This document shows positions 1 to 17,745 of a stretch of 64,000 nt of DNA, piece after piece (position 1 is the first letter of the stretch; each line of letters begins with the position of its first letter). Under the pieces are notes generated by a model that was not told the origin of the DNA, ran no database searches, and worked only from the letters and a program-made list of their open reading frames with translations. Where the stretch lies: positions 1,661,513-1,725,512 of the forward strand of contig NZ_CH724159.1 in NCBI RefSeq assembly GCF_000153045.1, read 5' to 3'. The stretch comes from Synechococcus sp. WH 5701 (lineage in GTDB: Bacteria; Cyanobacteriota; Cyanobacteriia; PCC-6307; Cyanobiaceae). The translations under genes were made by a program, and so were the position numbers.

Positions 1-1789
1 TCCACTGCTCGATGCGGGTGCCATCGCTGAGGATCTCCTCATGCAGGGGGGCTTCAGCCTCGTCTTCATCGTCGACCTCGCCGCTGAAGCGAACCCAGAC
101 CCACTGGTGCAGGTCAAGATGGCGCTCCTCAAAGGCGTTGATCACGTCGTTGAGGCCAGCGAAGGTGCGGCTGCGGTCGCCGAAGCTGGGCATGCTCTCC
201 TTGCGATCCACTGCGGTGAGGTAGTAAATGCCCAGCACCATGTCCTGAGACGGGGTGATGATCGGCTCACCGGTGGCCGGCGAAAGAATGTTGTTGCTCG
301 CCAGCATCAGCATGCGCGCCTCGGTCTGGGCCTCGATGGCCAGGGGCACGTGCACGGCCATCTGGTCACCGTCGAAGTCGGCGTTGAAGGCGGGGCAGAC
401 CAGGGGGTGGAGCTGGATGGCACGGCCATCCACCAACTTCGGCTCGAAAGCCTGGATGCCGAGCCGGTGCAGCGTAGGTGCCCGGTTGAGCATGATCGGG
501 TGGCCTTCGATCACTTCCTGCAGCACCTGCATCACCTCGTCATCAGCCCGCTGAATCAGCTTCTTGGCGGCCTTGATGTTGTTGACGATGTTCTGGCGGA
601 TCAGCCTGTGAATCACGAACGGCTGGAACAGCTCGATCGCCATTTCCTTGGGCAGGCCGCACTGGTGCATTTTCAGCTTGGGGCCCACCACGATCACGGA
701 ACGACCGGAGTAGTCGACCCGCTTGCCCAGAAGGTTCTGCCGGAAGCGGCCCTGCTTGCCCTCGATGATGTCGCTGAGCGACTTGAGCGGACGGTTGTTG
801 GCACCGACCACAGTTCGGCCGCGGCGTCCGTTGTCGATCAGGGCATCCACAGCCTCCTGCAGCATCCGCTTTTCGTTGCGGACGATGATCTCGGGAGCAA
901 GGATCTCCTGCAGCCGCGCCAGGCGGTTGTTGCGGTTGATCACCCGGCGGTAGAGGTCGTTGAGATCGCTGGTGGCGAAGCGGCCGCCATCGAGCTGCAC
1001 CATCGGGCGCAGGTCGGGGGGGATCACCGGGATGGCATCGAGCACCATCCAGTCGGGGCGGGCATCGGTGGCGATGAAGTTATCGATCACGCGCAGACGC
1101 TTGATCAGCTTCGCCCGCTTCTGACCCTTGCTGCCGGCGATATCCTCGCGCAGCTGCTCGGCAATCTCGGTGAGGTTGAGGTCTTCGAGCAGGCGCTTGA
1201 GCGCCTCGGCGCCGATGCCCACTTCGGGCTCATTCTCGATCTCCGAGTCTTCGGCGTAGATCTGATCCTCGATCTCCAGCCACTCGTCTTCGGTGAGGAG
1301 TTGCTTGTAGGTGAGGTCCTTGTGGTCCCCCGGCTCGAGCACCACGTAGCAGTTGAAGTAAACGATCTGCTCCACATCCCGCAGGGGCATGTCAAGCAGG
1401 ATCGCCACGTAGCTGGGGATCCCCTTCAGGTACCAGACGTGGGACACCGGAGCCGCCAGCTTGATGAAGCCCATGCGGTGACGCCGCACCCGGCTCTCGG
1501 TGACCTCAACCCCGCAGCGTTCGCAGACGATGCCACGGTGACGCACCCGCTTGTACTTACCGCAATGGCATTCCCAGTCCTTGGAGGGGCCGAAGATCTT
1601 CTCGCAGAAGAGCCCGTCCATCTCGGGCTTGAGGGTGCGGTAGTTGATCGTTTCGGGCTTGGTCACCTCACCGACCACCTGACCATTGGGCAGGGTGCGC
1701 TGTCCCCACTGCATGATCCGCTCCGGCGAAGCCAGAGTGATCTTGACGTAGTCGAAGTGATTCTCGGTGCGGGAGTTGCTGTTGGTCAT
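1..1789 (-). CDS. rpoC1: RNA polymerase gamma subunit RpoC1 (3' end cut by window edge)
   Basis: Gamma subunit of cyanobacterial RNA polymerase, equivalent to the N-terminal part of bacterial beta prime; cyanobacteria and plastids split beta prime into RpoC1 and RpoC2. About 596 codons are visible and the reading frame is still open at the left edge. The N-terminal zinc site is seen as Cys74, Cys76, Cys89 and Cys92, and the catalytic magnesium loop NADFDGD is at residues 469-475. The ATG start gives the usual MTNSN N-terminus. It follows rpoB after 52 nt on the same strand, so it is the second gene of the rpoB-rpoC1-rpoC2 operon; rpoC2 should lie just outside the window. Confidence 0.98.
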   Translation of the reverse strand, partial: MTNSNSRTENHFDYVKITLASPERIMQWGQRTLPNGQVVGEVTKPETINYRTLKPEMDGLFCEKIFGPSKDWECHCGKYKRVRHRGIVCERCGVEVTESRVRRHRMGFIKLAAPVSHVWYLKGIPSYVAILLDMPLRDVEQIVYFNCYVVLEPGDHKDLTYKQLLTEDEWLEIEDQIYAEDSEIENEPEVGIGAEALKRLLEDLNLTEIAEQLREDIAGSKGQKRAKLIKRLRVIDNFIATDARPDWMVLDAIPVIPPDLRPMVQLDGGRFATSDLNDLYRRVINRNNRLARLQEILAPEIIVRNEKRMLQEAVDALIDNGRRGRTVVGANNRPLKSLSDIIEGKQGRFRQNLLGKRVDYSGRSVIVVGPKLKMHQCGLPKEMAIELFQPFVIHRLIRQNIVNNIKAAKKLIQRADDEVMQVLQEVIEGHPIMLNRAPTLHRLGIQAFEPKLVDGRAIQLHPLVCPAFNADFDGDQMAVHVPLAIEAQTEARMLMLASNNILSPATGEPIITPSQDMVLGIYYLTAVDRKESMPSFGDRSRTFAGLNDVINAFEERHLDLHQWVWVRFSGEVDDEDEAEAPLHEEILSDGTRIEQW

Positions 1790-1841
1790 GGCCGAAGGGC
1801 GCGCGGACGTCGAGTGAAACGGTGAAACTCAGGGCGTGGAT

Positions 1842-5132
<3,291 letters not shown>

Positions 5133-5222
5133 GCGGGGACCTGCAGGAACGGGTGAAAAAGTGGATGGACGGCGCCGGCGGGAACACGCCTGACGCTTCG
5201 GACTGCCGTAAGGACAGCCAAA

Positions 5223-5268
5223 GGCACGGCAGGGTTCTCTCCGGGAGAGGGGGGAACCCTGCCGTGCT
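5223..5268 (-). other. Long hairpin in the rpoB leader
   Basis: A 13-bp perfect stem (5224-5236 with 5255-5267, arm GCACGGCAGGGTT) encloses an 18-nt loop that can itself pair further (CTCTCC with GGAGAG). It lies about 90 nt upstream of the rpoB start and about 75 nt downstream of the tatD stop. On the minus strand the stem is followed only by CCTTTGG, not a real T-tract, so it is not a classical intrinsic terminator. It could be an RNA processing site or a leader attenuator that uncouples rpoBC from the upstream genes; this is inference. Confidence 0.6.
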
Positions 5269-5341
5269 CACGCTGATGAATCTCGAATCGGAGCTGCCGA
5301 GCTCGACAATGGTGCGCTCACGCTACCAGGCCAATAAAACA

Positions 5342-6181
5342 TCATACACTATTGGGCTTAGGTGGTCCCGGGAGGCCAAACAGGCGTACCGCGTTCGCCG
5401 TTGAGTCGGCCGCCACCTGCTCCAGGGCCTCGCCCCTGAGCTCCGCCACACGGCTGGCCACGGCGGCCACGTAGGCGGGCTCATTGCGCTTGCCCCGGCG
5501 GGGAACCGGTGCCAGGAAGGGACAGTCGGTTTCCACCAGGTAGCGATCGGCTGGAACCTGTTGGGCACAGAGGTGGGTATCGAAGGCCTTGGGAAAGGTG
5601 ACCGTTCCGCTGAAGCTGATGTACAAGCCCAGTTCCAGAAACGACGCCATCTCCTGCGGGGTGCCGCCCCAGCAGTGCATCACCCCGCGGGGGCAACGCC
5701 CCTCAGCCTGACGCTGGCGCAGCTCCTGCAGCATCGGGGCGGCGGCATCGCGGCAATGAATGATCACCGGCAGATCCAGCTCCACAGCGAGATCAAGCTG
5801 GGGGCCAAGGACCGCCAGCTGGCTCTCGAGGTTGGAGTCGCGGAAGAGATCCAGACCCAGTTCACCGATGGCCAGCACCCGCTCGTCGTCGAGGGCGGCC
5901 TGACGCAGCACCGCCTGGGTGGTGGGGTCCCAGTGCTCGGTGTCGAGCGGATGAACCCCCACCGAATAGCGCAGCTCGGGAAACCGATCGGCCAAGGCAC
6001 GGATCGGACCGATCTGGGATGGCTCCACGCAGGCATGCAGCAAGGACACCACACCGGCTTCACGCCAGCGCTCGGCCACCGCGTCGAGGTCGGCCTCGAA
6101 GGTGCTGAACACCACGTGGCAGTGGGAGTCAACCAGCGCCGGAAGCCCGGTGGCCACGGCAGGCATGGTGTTGACGGTCAT
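5342..6181 (-). CDS. tatD: TatD family metal-dependent hydrolase/DNase
   Basis: TatD-type amidohydrolase-fold nuclease, 279 residues from the ATG at 6181. Metal-ligand motifs of the family are visible: DSHCH near residue 18, the Glu in IGELGLD, HCRD and HCWG in the middle, and ETDCPFLAP near the C-terminus. An upstream TTG at 6214 would lengthen it by 11 residues but would overlap rpsT. With the ATG the gap to rpsT is 16 nt, so the two are probably co-transcribed. The order rpsT-tatD-rpoB-rpoC1 is typical of picocyanobacteria. TatD proteins act as 3'-5' nucleases in DNA repair or RNA quality control; the exact substrate here is not shown. Confidence 0.93.
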   Translation of the reverse strand: MTVNTMPAVATGLPALVDSHCHVVFSTFEADLDAVAERWREAGVVSLLHACVEPSQIGPIRALADRFPELRYSVGVHPLDTEHWDPTTQAVLRQAALDDERVLAIGELGLDLFRDSNLESQLAVLGPQLDLAVELDLPVIIHCRDAAAPMLQELRQRQAEGRCPRGVMHCWGGTPQEMASFLELGLYISFSGTVTFPKAFDTHLCAQQVPADRYLVETDCPFLAPVPRRGKRNEPAYVAAVASRVAELRGEALEQVAADSTANAVRLFGLPGPPKPNSV

Positions 6182-6197
6182 GGGGACGGCGAGCCGC

Positions 6198-7948
<1,751 letters not shown>

Positions 7949-7965
7949 AACGCTCAGGCTGATGC

Positions 7966-8679
7966 TCAGATCCGCTCGAGATCCCGCACCCGGGGCTCCC
8001 CGTCGACGATCTCGCCCACCAGGACCTGGTCGGTGAGGCCCACGAACAGCCCGTTCTCCAGCACCCCTGGCAGGTTGTTGATCGCCTGCTCCAAGGCCGC
8101 TGGATCGGTGATGCCGCCAGCGAACTTGAGATCGAGCACCAGGTTCCCCTGGTCGGTGACCACCGGGCCTGCCTTCTTCACAGCCATGCGCAAGTCAGCG
8201 GTGGCGCCCATCGCCTCCAGTTCCGCCTTCACCTGGCGCCAGGCCCCGGGCAGGACCTCCACCGGCAGGAGGAACTCCAGGTTGAGTCGCTTCACCAGCT
8301 TGCTGGAATCGACCACCACCACGAAGCGGTCGGCCCGGCGGGCCACCAGCTTCTCCTGCACGTGGCAAGCCCCACCCCCCTTGATCAGCTGGAAGGCGGG
8401 GTCGACCTCATCGGCGCCATCGATCGCCAGGTCGATGCGGGAGACGGCATTGAGGCTCTGCAGGGGGATGCCCAGCTCAGCGGCGAGCACCTCCCCCTGG
8501 AACGAGGTGGTCACCCCGGTGATGGCTGAGAGCTCACCCCGCCGCAGGCGGGCGCCGAGTTCCCGGATCATCAGGGCGGCGGTGGAGCCGGAGCCCAGGC
8601 CGAGCACCATGCCGTCCCGGATCTGATCGACGGCGGCCGTGGCCACGGCCAGCTTCATCCGGTCCTGCAGCTCGGCCAT
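7966..8679 (-). CDS. rpiA: Ribose-5-phosphate isomerase A
   Basis: Interconverts ribose-5-phosphate and ribulose-5-phosphate, serving both the Calvin-Benson cycle and the pentose phosphate pathway. RpiA motifs are visible: [10 protein letters not shown] near the N-terminus, DGADEVDP in the middle, and [13 protein letters not shown]. From the ATG at 8679 the protein has 237 residues, normal for RpiA; an in-frame TTG at 8712 would add 11 residues without family similarity. It lies 77 nt downstream of htrA on the same strand and converges on hisD. Confidence 0.95.
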   Translation of the reverse strand: MAELQDRMKLAVATAAVDQIRDGMVLGLGSGSTAALMIRELGARLRRGELSAITGVTTSFQGEVLAAELGIPLQSLNAVSRIDLAIDGADEVDPAFQLIKGGGACHVQEKLVARRADRFVVVVDSSKLVKRLNLEFLLPVEVLPGAWRQVKAELEAMGATADLRMAVKKAGPVVTDQGNLVLDLKFAGGITDPAALEQAINNLPGVLENGLFVGLTDQVLVGEIVDGEPRVRDLERI

Positions 8680-8756
8680 GGGGGGTGAAACCAGGGGGTG
8701 CGACCGTAGCAAGCTGAAGGCTGACCCCCTGGAGAACCCAGCTGGCGCAGGGAGAT

Positions 8757-10761
<2,005 letters not shown>

Positions 10762-10898
10762 CTTGAGGGCATTGCCGCCTGAGTCCAAAGCCTCTGAATC
10801 CGACTGGCTGCTGGAGCCCCGCTCTTGAAGGGGTCGCAACAGAAGGAACCACGGATGGGGACCTTCACACTAAGTTGCCGCAACAGCGCTGCCAGCCC

Positions 10899-11177
10899 AT
10901 GGCCTCGATCCCCCCCGGCACCCGTGTGCGATGTGCCCTCTGCCAGGTGGAGATCCAAGGCATGGTGGGCGGCCAGGACCAGGTGATCTTCAGTCAGGGG
11001 GCTCCTGGAACCCGAGCCAAGCTCTGGGCCAGGGTCTGCCAGTACGTCAGGGAACCCCAACGCTGCCTCAACCAGGACCAGGCGCTCCGTGGCGAGGTCG
11101 GCGCCGACGACTTCTACGGGGAGGCCCCCAGCCTCGGCCTGTTCGACGCACCGGGCGGGCCCACTCCTCCAGCCTGA
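10899..11177 (+). CDS. Small cysteine-containing hypothetical protein
   Basis: A 92-residue protein I do not recognise by function; it resembles small conserved picocyanobacterial hypotheticals. It has a CxxC pair (Cys12, Cys15) and two later cysteines (Cys47, Cys56), a spacing that could support a small zinc or redox site, though this is only a possibility. There is no signal peptide or membrane segment. The tail is Gly/Pro-rich. The ATG at 10899 is preferred over an in-frame codon at 10875. It sits upstream of rimP on the same strand, separated by 162 nt. Confidence 0.7.
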   Translation: MASIPPGTRVRCALCQVEIQGMVGGQDQVIFSQGAPGTRAKLWARVCQYVREPQRCLNQDQALRGEVGADDFYGEAPSLGLFDAPGGPTPPA

Positions 11178-11304
11178 GCCGTCTGGCGCCGGGGGCTGTC
11201 GTGCCGGCTTGTACGCTCAACTCCATGCCCGGCGGGCATCACCCTGACGATCGAGTGCGGCCTCCCGGGCAGCCTTGAGCTCAGGGGCAGTTCTCTGCAG
11301 AGGC

Positions 11305-11320
11305 CGGTCGGGCGTCCGAC
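11305..11320 (+). other. Hairpin just upstream of rimP
   Basis: A perfect 6-bp stem (GGTCGG/CCGACC, 4-nt loop) ends about 20 nt before the rimP GTG start, in the leader of the rimP-nusA-infB operon. No T-tract follows. It may influence rimP initiation; nothing in the sequence proves a role. Confidence 0.35.
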
Positions 11321-11339
11321 CCGCTCTCCAGCTCCGCCG

Positions 11340-11810
11340 GTGCCCCACCCACTCATCCCCCATCTGGAGCGTCTGGTCACCCCGCTCGCCGAGGCTTCGG
11401 GCCTGGCGCTTCAGGGGGTGGAGATCCAGGCCCACCGGCTGCCGCTCACGCTGGTGATCCAGATCCGCCACGCCGACGGACGCGACATCAACCTCGATGA
11501 GTGCGCCGCCTTCAGCGGTGTGCTCGGCGAGGTTGTCGAAGCCAGTGAGCTGATGACCCAGGCCTATGTTCTGGAAGTCAGCAGCCCCGGGATCGGCGAA
11601 GAGCTGCTCGATGACCGCGATTTCCACAGTTTTCGCGGGTTCCCCGTGGCCGTGCGCTTCCGGGATGGCAAGGGCCTTGAGACCACCCGCGAAGGTCTGC
11701 TGCTGGAGAGGGACGAGGAGCACCTCCAGCTCAACCTGCACGGCCGCATCAGCCGAATCCCCCGTCCCGATGTGATCTCCGTCCGACTGGTCACACCCGC
11801 CACGGACTGA
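11340..11810 (+). CDS. rimP: Ribosome maturation factor RimP
   Basis: RimP assists 30S subunit assembly. The 156-residue protein has the typical layout: an N-terminal alpha/beta domain (LERLVTPLAEASGLALQGVE, then DINLDECAAFSGVLGEVVE), the signature YVLEVSSPGIG near residue 80, and a C-terminal SH3-like barrel. The start is the GTG at 11340. It is the first gene of the conserved rimP-nusA-ylxR-infB cluster and lies 43 nt upstream of nusA, so co-transcription is likely. Confidence 0.95.
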   Translation: MPHPLIPHLERLVTPLAEASGLALQGVEIQAHRLPLTLVIQIRHADGRDINLDECAAFSGVLGEVVEASELMTQAYVLEVSSPGIGEELLDDRDFHSFRGFPVAVRFRDGKGLETTREGLLLERDEEHLQLNLHGRISRIPRPDVISVRLVTPATD

Positions 11811-11853
11811 CCACGTCCAGCTCCCTCCCCACCTCAACCCCCTTTTTGACCCG

Positions 11854-13332
11854 ATGGCACTCGTTCTCCTCCCCGGTCTTCAGAACCTGATCGAGGACAT
11901 CAGCGAGGAGAAGAAGCTTCCTACCCAGGTGGTGGAAGCGGCTCTGCGCGAGGCCCTGCTCAAGGGCTACGAGCGCTACCGCCGCACCCTTTACCTGGGC
12001 ATCAGCGAAGACCCCTTCGAGGAGGATTATTTCAGCAACTTCGATGTGGCCCTCGACCTCGACGAAGAGGGTTACCGGGTGCTGGCCAGCAAGATCATCG
12101 TCGAGGAGGTGGAGAGCGAGGACCACCAGATCGCCCTGGCCGAGGTGCAGCAGGTGGCTGAGGACGCCCAGGTCGGTGACACCGTGGTACTCGATGTCAC
12201 CCCCGAAAAAGACGACTTCGGCCGCATGGCCGCCGCCACCACCAAGCAGGTGCTGGCCCAGAAGCTGCGCGACCAGCAGCGCCGGATGATCCAGGAGGAG
12301 TTCGCCGATCTCGAAGATCCGGTGCTCACCGCCCGGGTGATCCGCTTCGAGCGCCAGTCGGTGATCATGGCCGTGAGTTCAGGCCTGGGCCGGCCTGAAG
12401 TGGAAGCGGAACTGCCGCGGCGGGATCAGCTCCCCAACGACAACTACCGGGCCAACGCCACCTTCAAGGTGTTCCTCAAGGAAGTGAGTGAGGTGCCCCG
12501 CCGCGGACCGCAGCTGTTCGTCTCCAGGGCGAATGCCGGTCTGGTGGTGTATCTGTTCGAGAATGAAGTGCCGGAAATCCAGGAGGGTTCGGTGCGGATC
12601 GTGGCCGTGGCCCGTGAAGCCAATCCCCCCTCGCGAGCCGTGGGCCCCCGCACCAAGGTGGCCGTCGATAGCGTCGAGCGGGAAGTGGATCCCGTTGGCG
12701 CCTGCATCGGCGCCCGTGGCTCCCGCATTCAACAGGTGGTCAACGAGCTGCGCGGCGAGAAGATCGATGTGATCCGCTGGTCGCCTGATCCGGGTCAGTA
12801 CCTGGCCAATTCCCTCAGCCCCGCCCGCGTCGAGATGGTGCGGCTGGTGGACCCTGAGGGGCAGCACGCCCATGTGCTCGTCCCCCCTGACCAGCTCAGC
12901 CTGGCGATCGGCCGCGAAGGCCAGAACGTCCGTCTGGCGGCACGTCTCACCGGCTGGAAGATCGATATCAAGAATGCCGCCGACTACGACCAGGTCAGTG
13001 AGGACGCCCGGGCGGCGGAGCTGATCGCCCTGCGCGAGGAGGATGAGCGGCAGCAGGCCGAGGCCGAAGCCCGCCTGGCGGTGGAGCAGGCCGCCCGTGC
13101 CGAGGAGGATGCCCGCCTGCGGGAGCTCTATCCCCTGCCCGAAGACGAGGAGGGCTACGACAGCTACGCGGAGGATGGGGAGGCCGAAGCGGACGACGAG
13201 GCGGAGCCTGCGGCAGAGATCGAGGCCGTGACCGAGGTCGAGTCGGAAGCCGGCGCCGAGACCGTGACAACAGAGGAAACCGAGCCGGCCGCAGCGGAGC
13301 AGGAGGACGAAGCCGCCGCAGAACTGCGGTGA
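11854..13332 (+). CDS. nusA: Transcription termination/antitermination factor NusA
   Basis: NusA binds RNA polymerase and modulates pausing, termination and antitermination. The 492 residues contain the N-terminal polymerase-binding domain (MALVLLPGLQNLIEDISEEKK onward), the S1 domain, and two KH domains marked by GACIGARGSRIQ and LAIGREGQNVRLAARLTGW. After about residue 385 the protein is a Glu/Ala-rich acidic tail of roughly 105 residues instead of the C-terminal acidic repeats of E. coli NusA. Its TGA overlaps the GTG of the next gene (GTGA), implying translational coupling. Confidence 0.97.
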   Translation: MALVLLPGLQNLIEDISEEKKLPTQVVEAALREALLKGYERYRRTLYLGISEDPFEEDYFSNFDVALDLDEEGYRVLASKIIVEEVESEDHQIALAEVQQVAEDAQVGDTVVLDVTPEKDDFGRMAAATTKQVLAQKLRDQQRRMIQEEFADLEDPVLTARVIRFERQSVIMAVSSGLGRPEVEAELPRRDQLPNDNYRANATFKVFLKEVSEVPRRGPQLFVSRANAGLVVYLFENEVPEIQEGSVRIVAVAREANPPSRAVGPRTKVAVDSVEREVDPVGACIGARGSRIQQVVNELRGEKIDVIRWSPDPGQYLANSLSPARVEMVRLVDPEGQHAHVLVPPDQLSLAIGREGQNVRLAARLTGWKIDIKNAADYDQVSEDARAAELIALREEDERQQAEAEARLAVEQAARAEEDARLRELYPLPEDEEGYDSYAEDGEAEADDEAEPAAEIEAVTEVESEAGAETVTTEETEPAAAEQEDEAAAELR

Positions 13333-13619
13333 GCGGGGGCGTCGTGATGAGGCGCTGCGTGTCCTGCCGGGAACGGCAGGATCGTCGCCTGCTCTGGCGG
13401 ATCATCCGCCAATATGGAGATGGGGTGGTGCTCGAGGGGGCCTCCACCAGGGCCATGGGCCGTTCGGCCTATATCTGTCCCTCCAGCAGCTGCATCGAGG
13501 ACGCCAGGCGCCGCAAACGCCTGCAGCGCTCCCTGCGCTGTCAGGTGTCGGATTCCATTTACACGGCACTGGAGGAACGGTTGAGCGAGTCACTCGCTGC
13601 AGCCTCTGAGGCAAGATGA
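13329..13619 (+). CDS. YlxR family RNA-binding protein (DUF448)
   Basis: A 96-residue YlxR/DUF448 protein, recognised by MRRCVSCRERQDRRLLWRI near the N-terminus (the family has RxCxxCR) and the GRSAYICPSSSCIEDARRR motif. The family binds RNA and has been described as an RNase P modulator in firmicutes. The GTG start overlaps the nusA stop by 4 nt. It sits in the classical position between nusA and infB; the ribosomal protein L7Ae-like gene found here in some bacteria is absent. Confidence 0.9.
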   Translation: MSGGVVMRRCVSCRERQDRRLLWRIIRQYGDGVVLEGASTRAMGRSAYICPSSSCIEDARRRKRLQRSLRCQVSDSIYTALEERLSESLAAASEAR

Positions 13620-13682
13620 ACAGTGGCCGCACCGCGCGTGGGGCTCGGAGGCACACGCTGCCCCGACCGATCGGAGACCTGA

Positions 13683-16600
13683 ATGACCAGCAGCGGCAAA
13701 GTCAGAATTTATGAGCTGTCCCGCGACCTTGGCCTCGAGAACAAGGACGTGCTCGACGCCGCTGAGAAGCTGTCCATTGCGGTCAAGAGCCACAGCAGCT
13801 CCATCAGCGATGGGGAGGCCGAGCGCATCCGCAGCCTGATCAGCACCCCCGGCAACGGTGGTGGGGCACCGGCGGGCCAGCCTGCCCGGCCCACGCCACC
13901 GGCCAGCGAGCCTGCCAAGGCCATCCTGTCCGTCAAGAAGGCCGCCCCTGCCGCCCCGGCTCCGCCGGCAACCCCGACCAGTCCGGCTGGTAGCGCCAAG
14001 CCGAAGCCGGCTGTCAGGCCGGTGAGCAGCCCCCAGAAGCCTGCAGCCGCTGCGCCGGCCCCTGCCCCGGCTGCCAAACCGGTCATCGTCAAGCCGGCCC
14101 CCAGGCCGGAGATCGTGGCGCAGGCCCCCGCTGCAGCGACGAAACCTGCGGCACCCACCCAGCCGCCGGTGGTGAGAAAAGTGGTGCCCCAAGCCGCCCG
14201 TCAGGCCCCCACCACTGCCGCACCAGCCCGGCCGGCTGCACCTCTGAAGCCCACCCCTGTCTCAGCCGCTCCAGCCAAACCCGTGGGTGCCCCGAGCCGC
14301 CCGCCTGCACCGCCGGTGAGCAAGCCCGAGCCGCCCCAGGTACGCAAACCGGATTCGGCCGCAGCGACCAGCCCAAGTCCACGACCCGCCACCAGCCCCC
14401 GGCCCGTGCCCCGGGGCAGTGCACCTGCCCCCTCCCGGCCGGCCACGCCCCAACGACCCGGAGCCCCGGCTCCGGTGCGCAATGCCAGCGGCGGTGGCTC
14501 CGGCCGACCGCAATTGGTGGGCCGGCCCCAGCCCGGCCAGCCCGGCACCAGCAACCGTCCGGCTCCTCCTTCGGGCCGTCCGGCCCTGAGTCAGCGGCCG
14601 GCCGGGGCTCCCCAACGACCCACTCCACAGGTGGGCCGACCCACCCAGGCCCGCAGCCCCCTGGAGCTGGTGGGCAAACCGATCCGCCGCGACGCCGCCG
14701 GCCCCGGAGGCACCAGTCGGCCCGGAGCTCCCGTGCGCCCCGGAATGCCTCAGGGCATGCGCAAGCCGGTGGCCCCCGGTGAGCTGATGCAGCTCCAGAA
14801 ACCCGGCAGTCGCCCGATCGCCGCACCACCCCGGCGGCCCGAGCGCAGCGAAGGCAGTCCCGACGCCCCAAGGCCCACCGCCACCCCACCAGCAGCCCCG
14901 CGCCGTCCGGCATTCCGTACACCCCAGGCCGCAGGGCCTGGCCGGGCACGGCGCCCGGAATGGGATGACAGCGCCAAGCTGGAGGCCCTGCGCAGCAAGT
15001 CGCCCCAGAAGCAGCGCCAGAAGGTTCACATCATCGGCGACAACGATGATGCGCTCACCGCCGAAACCGGCGGCTTCGCCGGCGAGCACGAGGCGATGGT
15101 GCTTCAGGCCAGCCTGGCCCGGCCGGCCAAGCCGCGCACCCGTCCCACCACGCCTGGCGCCAAGCCCGTGGTGGCGATGCGCAAGCGCAAAAAGGAAACC
15201 ACCCGTCAGAGGCAGCGGCGCCGCGCCATGGAACTGCGCGCCGCCCGGGAAGCCAAGGCCACCCGGCCCGAAATGCTGATCGTGCCGGAGGGCAACCTCA
15301 CGGTGCAGGAGCTGGCCGACCGCCTGGGCGTGGAGAGCTCCGAGATCATCAAATCCCTCTTCTTCAAGGGGATCATCGCCACGGTCACCCAGACCCTCGA
15401 TCTCTCCACGATCGAAACGGTCTCCGACGAATTCGGAGTGCCCGTCCTCCAGGACGACGTGGAGGAGGCCGCCAAGAAGACGGTCGACATGATCGAGGCC
15501 AGCGACTTCGATCACCTGATCCGGCGCCCGCCCGTGGTCACGGTGATGGGCCACGTCGACCACGGCAAGACCAGCCTGCTCGATGCCATCCGCAAGACCC
15601 GCGTGGCGGCCGGGGAAGCCGGGGGCATTACCCAGCACATCGGCGCCTATCAGGTCACGATTCCCCACTCCGGCGAAGACCGTCGCATCACCTTCCTTGA
15701 CACCCCGGGCCACGAAGCCTTCACCGCCATGCGGGCCCGGGGCACCAAGGTCACCGACGTGGCCGTGCTGGTGGTGGCCGCCGACGACGGCGTCAGGCCC
15801 CAGACCCTTGAGGCCATCAGCCACGCCCGTGCGGCGGAAGTGCCGATCATCGTGGCGATCAACAAGATCGACAAGGAGGGCGCCCAGCCTGAGCGGGTCA
15901 AGCAGGAACTCTCCGCCCTGGAGCTCGTTTCCGAAGACTGGGGCGGCACCACCGTGATGGTGCCGGTGAGCGCCACCAAGGGCGAGAACATCGACAAATT
16001 GCTGGAGATGATCCTGCTCGTGACGGAGGTCGAAGACCTCCAGGCCAACCCGGACCGGATGGCGAAGGGCACCGTGATCGAGGCTCACCTCGACAAGGCC
16101 AAGGGTCCGGTGGCCACTCTGCTGATCCAGAACGGCACTCTCAAGGCCGGCGATGTGGTGGCAGCCGGGCCGGTGCTCGGCAAGGTGCGCGCCATGGTCG
16201 ACGACTCCGGCAAGCGGGTCAAGACCGCAGGTCCTTCCTCGGCTGTGGAAGCCCTCGGCTTCAGCGAAGTGCCCACGGCCGGTGATGAATTCGAGGTGTA
16301 CCCCGACGAGAAGATCGCTCGCTCGGTGGTGGGGGATCGGGCCAACGAAGCCCGTGCCACCCGCCTGGCTCAGCAGATGGCCTCCCGCCGGGTCTCGCTG
16401 GCATCGATGTCAGGTCAGGCCAGCGAAGGGGAGCTCAAGGAGCTCAACCTCATCCTCAAGGCCGATGTCCAGGGCAGCGTCGAGGCGATCCTGGGGTCCC
16501 TCGAGCAGCTGCCCCAGGGCGAGGTGCAGGTGCGCGTGCTGCTCTCCGCCCCTGGCGAGATCACCGAAACCGACGTGGATCTGGCGGCCGCCTCCGGTGC

Positions 16601-17051
16601 CGTGATCGTCGGCTTCAACACCTCGATGGCCTCCGGTGCCAAGCGGGCCGCCGATGCCAATGGCGTCGACGTGCGCGACTACGACGTGATCTACAAACTG
16701 CTGGAGGACATCCAGCTGGCCATGGAGGGCCTGCTGGAGCCGGAGCTGGTGGAGGAGCCCCTCGGAGAAGCGGAGGTGCGTGCCGTCTTCACGATCGGCA
16801 AGAGCGCCGTGGCCGGTTGCTACGTCACCAGCGGCAAGCTGCAGCGCAACTGCAAGGTGCGCATCCAGCGCAACAAGCAGGTGGTGTTCGAGGGCGATCT
16901 CGACTCCCTGCGCCGCAACAAGGACGACGTCAAGGAGGTCGCCACGGGCTTCGAGTGCGGCATCGGCTGCGATCGCTTTGCCAACTGGCAGGACGGTGAT
17001 CGGGTGATGGCCTACAAGCTGGTCACCCAACGCCGCACCCTCAGCACCTGA
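13683..17051 (+). CDS. infB: Translation initiation factor IF-2
   Basis: GTPase that brings initiator tRNA to the 30S subunit; 1122 residues. The N-terminal IF2-N motif ([21 protein letters not shown]) is followed by a very long Pro/Ala/Arg-rich low-complexity region (about 55-430), a basic helix ([20 protein letters not shown]), a second IF2-N domain (about 535-585), and the G domain: GHVDHGKT near residue 621, DTPGHEAF, and NKID. Domains II-IV complete the protein, which ends in the domain IV barrel. The start is ATG at 13683. Its stop is 1 nt from the following GTG. The long Pro-rich linker is typical of cyanobacterial IF-2. Confidence 0.98.
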   Translation: MTSSGKVRIYELSRDLGLENKDVLDAAEKLSIAVKSHSSSISDGEAERIRSLISTPGNGGGAPAGQPARPTPPASEPAKAILSVKKAAPAAPAPPATPTSPAGSAKPKPAVRPVSSPQKPAAAAPAPAPAAKPVIVKPAPRPEIVAQAPAAATKPAAPTQPPVVRKVVPQAARQAPTTAAPARPAAPLKPTPVSAAPAKPVGAPSRPPAPPVSKPEPPQVRKPDSAAATSPSPRPATSPRPVPRGSAPAPSRPATPQRPGAPAPVRNASGGGSGRPQLVGRPQPGQPGTSNRPAPPSGRPALSQRPAGAPQRPTPQVGRPTQARSPLELVGKPIRRDAAGPGGTSRPGAPVRPGMPQGMRKPVAPGELMQLQKPGSRPIAAPPRRPERSEGSPDAPRPTATPPAAPRRPAFRTPQAAGPGRARRPEWDDSAKLEALRSKSPQKQRQKVHIIGDNDDALTAETGGFAGEHEAMVLQASLARPAKPRTRPTTPGAKPVVAMRKRKKETTRQRQRRRAMELRAAREAKATRPEMLIVPEGNLTVQELADRLGVESSEIIKSLFFKGIIATVTQTLDLSTIETVSDEFGVPVLQDDVEEAAKKTVDMIEASDFDHLIRRPPVVTVMGHVDHGKTSLLDAIRKTRVAAGEAGGITQHIGAYQVTIPHSGEDRRITFLDTPGHEAFTAMRARGTKVTDVAVLVVAADDGVRPQTLEAISHARAAEVPIIVAINKIDKEGAQPERVKQELSALELVSEDWGGTTVMVPVSATKGENIDKLLEMILLVTEVEDLQANPDRMAKGTVIEAHLDKAKGPVATLLIQNGTLKAGDVVAAGPVLGKVRAMVDDSGKRVKTAGPSSAVEALGFSEVPTAGDEFEVYPDEKIARSVVGDRANEARATRLAQQMASRRVSLASMSGQASEGELKELNLILKADVQGSVEAILGSLEQLPQGEVQVRVLLSAPGEITETDVDLAAASGAVIVGFNTSMASGAKRAADANGVDVRDYDVIYKLLEDIQLAMEGLLEPELVEEPLGEAEVRAVFTIGKSAVAGCYVTSGKLQRNCKVRIQRNKQVVFEGDLDSLRRNKDDVKEVATGFECGIGCDRFANWQDGDRVMAYKLVTQRRTLST

Positions 17052-17052
17052 T

Positions 17053-17745
17053 GTGAGCCCCCGCAGCGAACCCCTGCTCTGGCTGCAACTCCTCGGATTG
17101 GCAGCCATCCCGGCGGAGCTGCTGGCCGTGGTTCTGATCCTGGCGGGCGCCGATCCGGGGCCGGTGCCAGCGATCGAGCGGCTGTTGCTCTGGGCGCTCG
17201 GCGCCTTGCTGCCGGCGGTGCTGCTGTGGCAGCGGCCAGCTGATTGCTGGTCGTTACTGCTGCTGCAGACTCCGGCCCGGGGCCGCCGCGAGGCTCAACA
17301 GCGCCTGAGTGCCCTCCAATCACCACTGCCCATTCGCCTGCTGGCCGCTGCCTGGGCGCTGCTGTTGCTGCCGGCGATCTGGCGTCTTGACTCCCTCTCC
17401 GCCCAGATGGCGGCCATCGCGCCCCTGCCGGAGGCCTCCCGGCTGGTCACGATCCTGCTGTCTGTGCCGTTGCTGGCGATTCTGGTCTGGCAAGGACAGC
17501 AGCTGGTCCAGGCCGTCTGGCTGCTCAGCCGCAGCCCTGAGCAGGTGGGCGGAACCCCCGCCATGGGATCTGAAGCACTGGGGCGGGAACGGTTGAGTCT
17601 TGGACTGCCCCTGCTGCTCCCCGATCCCCTCAGCCTGGTCCAGGACAGGCAACCCAAGGCAGCGCCCTCCAGTTCCTCAGCGGTCGCGCCAGAGCAGCAA
17701 GCCAAAACCGATGAAAGCGCTCAGCTGGATGAGCAGGTCTCCTGA
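17053..17745 (+). CDS. Low-complexity-tail membrane protein
   Basis: A 230-residue membrane protein of the kind annotated in cyanobacteria as low-complexity tail membrane protein; no function is known. Four hydrophobic segments are visible (about 8-32, 42-60, 94-113 and 130-158), followed by a Ser/Ala/Gln-rich soluble tail of about 70 residues. The GTG start lies directly after the infB stop, so it is the last gene of the rimP-nusA-infB transcript. Its 3' end overlaps the convergent DUF3493 gene by 69 nt. Confidence 0.8.
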   Translation: MSPRSEPLLWLQLLGLAAIPAELLAVVLILAGADPGPVPAIERLLLWALGALLPAVLLWQRPADCWSLLLLQTPARGRREAQQRLSALQSPLPIRLLAAAWALLLLPAIWRLDSLSAQMAAIAPLPEASRLVTILLSVPLLAILVWQGQQLVQAVWLLSRSPEQVGGTPAMGSEALGRERLSLGLPLLLPDPLSLVQDRQPKAAPSSSSAVAPEQQAKTDESAQLDEQVS

